Program-made: the position numbers and the translations under genes
Source of the DNA: Mycoemilia scoparia
Taxonomy: Eukaryota > Kickxellomycota > Kickxellomycetes > Kickxellales > Kickxellaceae
DNA length: 12,910 bases
Reading direction: 5' to 3'
Assembly (NCBI GenBank): GCA_027575805.1
Contig: JANBPU010000401.1
Span: 1-12,910, forward strand
Shown: one piece after another, positions 8,732 to 12,910 of the stretch
How the letters are laid out: every line of letters starts with the position of its first letter
Numbering within the stretch: position 1 is the stretch's first letter
The notes under the pieces: model-generated
Told to the model about the DNA's origin: nothing
The model's input: the letters and a program-made list of their open reading frames with translations, nothing else
Databases searched by the model: none

Positions 8732-9188
8732 GAAAAAGGCGATAAACATAATAAGTTAGTAGCTAATTTCTATATAACGGAAATTGTATCGTGGTATGCT
8801 CTAATTGGGCTTGGAAGGCACGCCATGCTCACAGGGATATATTGTCCATCCCATGAGCCAGATGGGAACTCAGGAGAAGGAGTGACCAAATGGATCAAGG
8901 ACTTCAAAGAACAAGAGATATCTCGCCATGGCGTCTCTTCCAAAGGGCAGAGCAAATTGGCAGTGGGAACATCTATAAAAAACAAGGAAAGGTCTGGCTA
9001 GAGTCAGCCATTAGTAACTATTGGCATGCATTTTATTAACCATTTAATAAACATACTTACTTGCCTCTTGTATATCCTCCAAGAAACATTGCATAGTTAA
9101 CAAGAGAGTTGCAATAACCTATTATAAGATCAAAGTCACTACCAATTAATCCTTCTTCAATGTGTGCGCTAACTGATCCCTGTCTCAT
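8732..9188. other. Less AT-rich island with ambiguous coding signals on both strands
   Basis: On the plus strand, 8732-9001 is open for 89 codons and ends in TAG, with a purine-first codon pattern (e.g. VTKWIKDFKEQEISRHG). It has no ATG-led 5' end, so it would need an upstream exon. On the minus strand, an ATG at 9188 opens a 42-residue frame (MRQGSVSAHIEEGL..., DFDLIIGYCN). It is followed by GTAAGT at 9060 and TTTTTTATAG ending at 8973, an 88-base intron. Splicing gives a 76-residue product ending at 8870. Using GCAAGT (9064) instead as a GC-AG donor gives 108 residues ending at 8770. No family is recognised. It may be a small gene, a gene relic or a decayed mobile element. The strand cannot be settled by eye. 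Confidence 0.3.
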
Positions 9189-9682
9189 ACTCACAGAGTC
9201 CACCTTTGAACCTTACTTATCAGCTGACTCGATTTATTCTGGGCCCTTATGATTGAAAGCATGACGTCCAAAAGTTGTCCCCAAAAAACCCTAAGGAACG
9301 CACGCAAATCAAGGGTGCATATGTGTGTGTTTTAGTCACGCAAAATCAAATGTGATCAACAACACATCCCATCTCACTTTTATTATACATTTATAGGCAA
9401 AATTCCATTAAACATACCCTTTGTCTTTATCTTCTTTTTTTTTTGCTATTTTTCTTGTTTTTATACATTTATATTAATATTTTGTTATATCTTTATAGGA
9501 TATTGGCTTTTTGTTTAGACCGTAGTGACATGCTATTGTTTGTATATTATATCAATTAATTTGGCACCCCTATTATTACGGACATTATCAAACCACAACC
9601 ACAATAATAATAATAATAACAATAACAACAACAACAACAACGAAGGGAATCAACTGAGTAGTTAGAGACAAAGGGACCAAAA
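9189..9682 (+). promoter_or_regulatory. Upstream region and leader of the PQ-loop gene
   Basis: It holds a TGACGTCC string near 9262 (close to a CRE site), a T-rich tract at about 9421-9480 and a run of AAT then CAA units (about 9597-9641) ending some 40 bases before the start codon. The T-tract followed by A/C-rich DNA before the ATG is the usual arrangement of a fungal promoter and leader. TTTATAG strings at about 9390 and 9498 could be splice acceptors of a leader intron, which cannot be decided here. Confidence 0.4.
9597..9641 (+). repeat. (AAT)n/(CAA)n microsatellite in the leader of the PQ-loop gene
   Basis: Five or so AAT units run into imperfect AAC/CAA units. The tract lies in the presumed 5' UTR and contains no ATG, so it would not disturb scanning. 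Confidence 0.85.
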
Positions 9683-10993
9683 ATGATAAAAGCAACGAGA
9701 TCTGGGAATAGCAAAGGCCTAGAACCTAAAGTCATATTAATACTGACTTTGGTGCTTTTGGCTGGTATGACCAAGGCCACAACAATAAATAGCGGCAGAA
9801 GCAGCCTAGATGATAATGACGGCGATTTGGATGATTCGGTGGAGACATGGAGACTACTAATCTCGAGAATAACTGGCTACATGTCACTCTACATATGGAT
9901 AATCGCCTCCGTCCCACAAATAATCGAAAACTACCAGCTCAAGTCTGGAGAGGGTTTGGCTGCACTCACATTCTGGTTATGGCTGATTGGTGATTTATTC
10001 AATTTCATTGGGGCGATTCGGCAGGGCGTTGTGTGGACTGCTATATTAATCTCGACTTGGTACATTTCATCTGATGTTATAATCATGACGCAAATATATT
10101 ATTACAAATTTGTTTATAAGAGAAAGGATGATGTTATTGGTGAAGCTTCGTCGTTGCTGGGCGGCTTGGGGGCTCAGCAAGTTGCTACTAGCTCTGATGT
10201 TGGCAGTGGGGGCGACGGTGGTGTTGCTGACAGAGATCAAGAAGCAGATCAAAGCAACCTTTTGGGCGAGACTGGACAAGCAGAATTGCCATCTTCTAGA
10301 ATGGCCAAAGACTTGGCTCTTACTTTAGTGCTGTTGATATTTGCTGTTGTAATTCCCACCGTGTGGGAGGTTATGCATATGGAAAAGGTATGTGTATGTG
10401 TATATCAAATATTCTGCTCAACAATGTTATATTAAAGCCATTAACTATAACCATAAATACACATTATGTTTTTTATGTTGTGTATGTATAGTCGTCGAAA
10501 GGATTGAAATTACCAAACACCACAAGAAGCTCACAAAATGGCAAAGGAATCGAATTAGACATAACTGGCCAAATATTTGGTTACATCAGTGCAATAATAT
10601 TCATTGGAGCCAGAATCCCGCAATTCATTAAAAACTACCAAGACAAATCGATCCATGGTCTATCGCTTGGTCTGTATATTTTGACATCATTGGCGAATAT
10701 TACTTACTCTATATCGATATTCGCATACTCTAACGATCCTGATTATTTGATTGCAAATATTCCTTTCTTGTTGGGAAGGTAAGCGAAGATTATATGTTTG
10801 AAATGTTAGAGTTTTAATCTATATGGTATATATGATGTTGTGTAAATTCAAAATATCAATTGATTGATTGATTGACTGTGTTTGGTGTTGTTGTTATAGT
10901 TTGGGTGTGTTGGCCGAAGATATCCTCTTTTATTACCAGTTTTACATTTATCATGGAAATGCGCGTAACTTATACAACAGTGATGGTCATTGA
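9683..10993 (+). CDS. PQ-loop vacuolar amino-acid transporter, three exons (9683-10387, 10492-10778, 10900-10993)
   Basis: Predicted 361 residues. The ATG is the first after an in-frame TAG at 9659. Intron 1 is GTATGT...TGTATAG (104 bases, phase 0). Intron 2 is GTAAGC...TTATAG (121 bases, phase 2, joining FLLG to SLGVLAED). Two PQ-loop motifs are clear: SVPQIIENYQLKSGEGL (Pro78-Gln79) and RIPQFIKNYQDKSIHGLSL (Pro278-Gln279). Each is followed by the family's next helix (TFWLWLIGDLFNF; LYILTSLANITYS). The end, IPFLLGSLG..AEDILFYYQFYIY, is the usual last helix of Ypq1/SLC66A1 relatives. These seven-helix proteins export cationic amino acids from the vacuole or lysosome. The central loop (about 148-207) is polar and Gly/Ser-rich. 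Unlike yeast Ypq proteins it has about 55 extra N-terminal residues with a hydrophobic stretch (17-28) resembling a signal peptide or anchor. Substrate and location are inferred from the family. Confidence 0.93.
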
Positions 10994-11086
10994 TAGTTTT
11001 GATAAAAGCGTTAATAGAAACTGCGCCCTTATTATTTTTTTAAATTTCATTATTGTTGTTTAGAATCTTGATCATAACACCCTATA

Positions 11087-11092
11087 AATAAA
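11087..11092 (+). terminator. Polyadenylation signal AATAAA for the PQ-loop gene
   Basis: A perfect AATAAA lies about 94 bases after the TGA stop (10991-10993). It is followed by a T-rich run beginning near 11103, as is common at fungal 3' ends. Confidence 0.65.
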
Positions 11093-11251
11093 TTAAAATC
11101 GTGTTTTTTTTTATTTCTCTCTTTCTAACAAACAATTTCTATAAAAATTATTACCCATGGAGAACAGAATTGGCAATATAGACATAATATCACAATGTAC
11201 CTCCAGTTTTATTTTTCTTCAATTTGTATGTATCTAACTCATTATTAGAGC

Positions 11252-11356
11252 AGTTATATTTGAAGGGTGGCCATTTGCTAATAGACTGTGATCACCCATT
11301 TGGCTGGGATTGCCCCTATAACTTTTGGCCACCAAAAGTCACCCTTCAAAAATTAT
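11252..11356. mobile_element. Short inverted-repeat (MITE-like) element, copy 2
   Basis: This is the longer, 105-base relative of the element at 97-183, in the same orientation. The left arm has TTTGAAGGGTGGCCATTTGC. The right arm, reverse-complemented, begins ATAATTTTTGAAGGGTGAC. An inner TGGCCACCAAAA also pairs loosely with the left GGTGGCCA. The internal ATCACCCATTTGGCTGGGA block that copy 1 mostly lacks is present. It lies between the convergent 3' ends of the PQ-loop gene and the gene at 11440. It has no coding capacity. Confidence 0.65.
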
Positions 11357-11388
11357 AATCCATTAGAGTAAATGCTTTTAACTTTATA

Positions 11389-11394
11389 TTTATT
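11389..11394 (-). terminator. Polyadenylation signal AATAAA for the gene at 11440-12177
   Basis: TTTATT on the plus strand reads AATAAA on the minus strand, about 46 bases beyond the TGA stop. This supports the minus-strand ORF as a real transcription unit. Confidence 0.55.
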
Positions 11395-11439
11395 GAGATG
11401 ATAATACAATAGGAAATAAAGTATATTCAAGCACAGCCT

Positions 11440-12177
11440 TCAACCATTGGCTAACAGACTAGCAAATTCATTATACCACCATTCTGACTTAAGGGCTTTG
11501 ACTTCATTTTCTATTATGTAAAAGTTGGAGCGCCTCTCAGTTGTTTTTTCCCACAAATCTTGGTTGTTATACAGCATACTATTGAAGCAGCCCAAATGTC
11601 TGAGAGTACTTGCCAAATAGATATTATAGCCGGTTACTGTGACAGTTACCTTTTCAACCCAATTCATCCTGCAAGCCATGGTAGCAAGTTGGTTTGGATG
11701 GTTTTGTTGAGGGCTGAGGTAATTCAAGATGTCCAGCCTTGTGTTGTGGATTATCGTGGTTATGCAATGACGATAAATCTTGCTATGCTCAGCCATTGCA
11801 CTTTTGTAAAATATCAAAAAGGCGCAAAGGTCATTAACAATGGCTAATGCCAAATCTAGTTTCTCCAGAATGCCAATTAACAGGTCAAAGTCTATGTAAC
11901 TTCTACTTGTCAGACATACTTTCATATTGAAGCCACTACCATTACCATCAAGGGTGGTATGGTTTTTGAGACAAATGCAAGCATTTGGTTTTTCAATTAA
12001 TGACTGGACAGATAAGACGAGGAGACATGTGTACTGGAGCGCTTTGTTTTCCTCAGAGACAAATGAAATCCCGGTAGTTGAGCATGAGAGCAGTTGCTTG
12101 AGGTATGAACTAGTCACAACTCTGGAGCAACCAAGGTCAAGTAACTCTTCATAAGCAGATGGTTGTCGGGGCCACAT
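11440..12177 (-). CDS. Uncharacterised protein of 245 residues
   Basis: Single open frame. The first ATG is at 12177 (MWPRQPSAYEELLDLG); the frame could extend six codons to a TTG, but a TAA lies just before that. No family is recognised. The protein looks mainly helical, with amphipathic leucine-rich segments (around LVLSVQSLIEKP, DFDLLIGILEKLDLALAIV and LASTLRHLGCF). It has ten Cys residues, spread too irregularly for a zinc finger, and no clear signal peptide. One hydrophobic stretch (DLCAFLIFY) is too short for a sure membrane helix. The region upstream on the minus strand has a CA-rich leader-like tract (about 12250-12290), and an AATAAA lies 46 bases after the stop. So it is probably an expressed lineage-specific gene. 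A conserved family too diverged to see by eye, or a fragment of a larger gene, remains possible. Confidence 0.6.
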   Translation of the reverse strand: MWPRQPSAYEELLDLGCSRVVTSSYLKQLLSCSTTGISFVSEENKALQYTCLLVLSVQSLIEKPNACICLKNHTTLDGNGSGFNMKVCLTSRSYIDFDLLIGILEKLDLALAIVNDLCAFLIFYKSAMAEHSKIYRHCITTIIHNTRLDILNYLSPQQNHPNQLATMACRMNWVEKVTVTVTGYNIYLASTLRHLGCFNSMLYNNQDLWEKTTERRSNFYIIENEVKALKSEWWYNEFASLLANG

Positions 12178-12504
12178 TGGTGATAAACCAAACAATTATG
12201 ACCAAATGAATGTATCTAGTTTGATTAAACTAAAGATGTTCCACAGGTAGGTGAATGAAGTGTGTGTGTGTGCTTGTGTTGTGAAAATAAAAGATGAAAA
12301 AATTTGAGGCGTAGTTTAGAGTTGTTTAAATAGTTTTTTCCAAGCTCTACAAATTCAATATAATAATAGTGCTATGCCCTAAAAGTAAACACATGTGTAA
12401 AAATTTACCATACTTTAGTAGTCGTAGTATTAGCATTTCATATTCGTTTTCTTTGGCCAAGCAAAAAATACAAATTTTTATTGAAAATCTTGCATCAGAA
12501 CTTT
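12178..12504 (-). promoter_or_regulatory. Upstream region of the gene at 11440-12177
   Basis: Read on the minus strand, it carries TTTTATTTTCACAACACAAG followed by a CACACACA run and then a 5'-leader-like segment before the ATG. No other gene is supported here. The opposed open frames at 12347-12569 are mirror translations of AT-rich DNA. Confidence 0.35.
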
Positions 12505-12910
12505 TGTTGGTTAGTATCATGGTATATTGGGCTTTATTTTGGTATATCACACATATATTTTTGGTATAATAATTTTAGTATCATGTACAGGACTTGGTAC
12601 CATTTTAGTATCATGATAGTATCATGATACTATCCACCAATTCTCAAACACTTTCAAAAAAGGGCTGATAGTATCCAGATAATATCTCAATTAAAAATTA
12701 TACTCACATGTTATAATATGATACTAACATGATACAACATAATACTAATATGATACAACATGATACTAAAATGGTATAACATAATACTAAAATGATATAG
12801 CATGATACTAATATGATACTAACATGATATAGCATGATACAACATGATACAACATGATACTAACTTGATATAAAATGATACTAACCTGATATTAAAGGAT
12901 ACTAAAAAGA
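12505..12910. repeat. Degenerate 10/11-base repeat array with an orientation switch
   Basis: From 12718 to the window edge the sequence is made of about 18 head-to-tail units of ATGATACTAAC (11) or ATGATACAAC (10). They vary mainly at the last few bases (ATGATATAGC, ATAATACTAAA, ATGGTATAAC) and average about 10.5 bases. Many 11- and 10-base units alternate, giving a 21-base dimer. Between about 12513 and 12614 the same core appears reversed (TTAGTATCAT at about 12513, 12577 and 12606). Part of the array lies beyond the right edge. No ORF spans it. Confidence 0.8.
12615..12634. repeat. Perfect 20-base palindrome
   Basis: GATAGTATCATGATACTATC equals its own reverse complement. It consists of two array cores (TAGTATCAT and ATGATACTA) fused head to head. 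It marks the point where the repeat units change orientation. Confidence 0.9.

Noticed and set aside
9556..10279. Minus-strand frames opposite the PQ-loop gene
   Set aside because: They are antisense shadows; the plus strand has clear PQ-loop motifs.
12718..12910. Regular short repeats suggestive of a CRISPR array
   Set aside because: The units are 10-11 bases, directly adjacent and have no spacers, and the window is eukaryotic.

Overview
The window looks like nuclear DNA of a filamentous fungus, most likely an early-diverging one (Mucoromycota or Glomeromycotina-like). This is an inference. It rests on a fungal-type seven-helix receptor with very long serine/proline-rich loops, a vacuolar PQ-loop transporter split by short introns, a degenerate HMG-box-like gene of the kind that is multiplied in those fungi, introns of about 90-160 bases (one has a perfect TACTAAC branch site), AATAAA polyadenylation signals, and AT-rich spacers full of microsatellites and MITE-like elements. 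No bacterial or viral feature was seen.

Layout from left to right. (1) 1-682 is AT-rich upstream sequence with a poly-A tract and one copy of an 87-base inverted-repeat element. (2) 683-2691 (+) is a three-exon gene of about 580 residues: a degenerate HMG-box-like N-terminus, a strongly acidic middle with a recent 52-residue tandem duplication, and a C-terminal region of unknown family ending in an Asp/Ser/Gly repeat. (3) 2692-3022 is a convergent spacer holding a second, different inverted-repeat element. (4) 3023-5545 (-) is an intronless 840-residue G-protein-coupled-receptor-like gene. (5) 5546-9682 is a 4.1-kb divergent spacer with no convincing gene, except for an ambiguous, less AT-rich island near 8730-9190. 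(6) 9683-10993 (+) is a three-exon PQ-loop transporter of 361 residues (Ypq/SLC66 type). (7) 10994-11439 is a tail-to-tail spacer with a second copy of the first inverted-repeat family. (8) 11440-12177 (-) is an unrecognised single-exon gene of 245 residues. (9) About 12505-12910 is a degenerate short-unit repeat array. Its units average about 10.5 bases and change orientation around a perfect 20-base palindrome; the array runs off the right edge.

The genes do not form an obvious pathway. The receptor (plasma membrane, nutrient or cAMP-type signalling) and the PQ-loop transporter (vacuolar cationic amino-acid export) are divergently placed across a long spacer and could in principle share control elements, but nothing in the sequence proves this. 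The least described items are the HMG-like/acidic/orphan-domain protein, the helically phased terminal array, and the two families of short inverted-repeat elements lying in spacers near gene ends.
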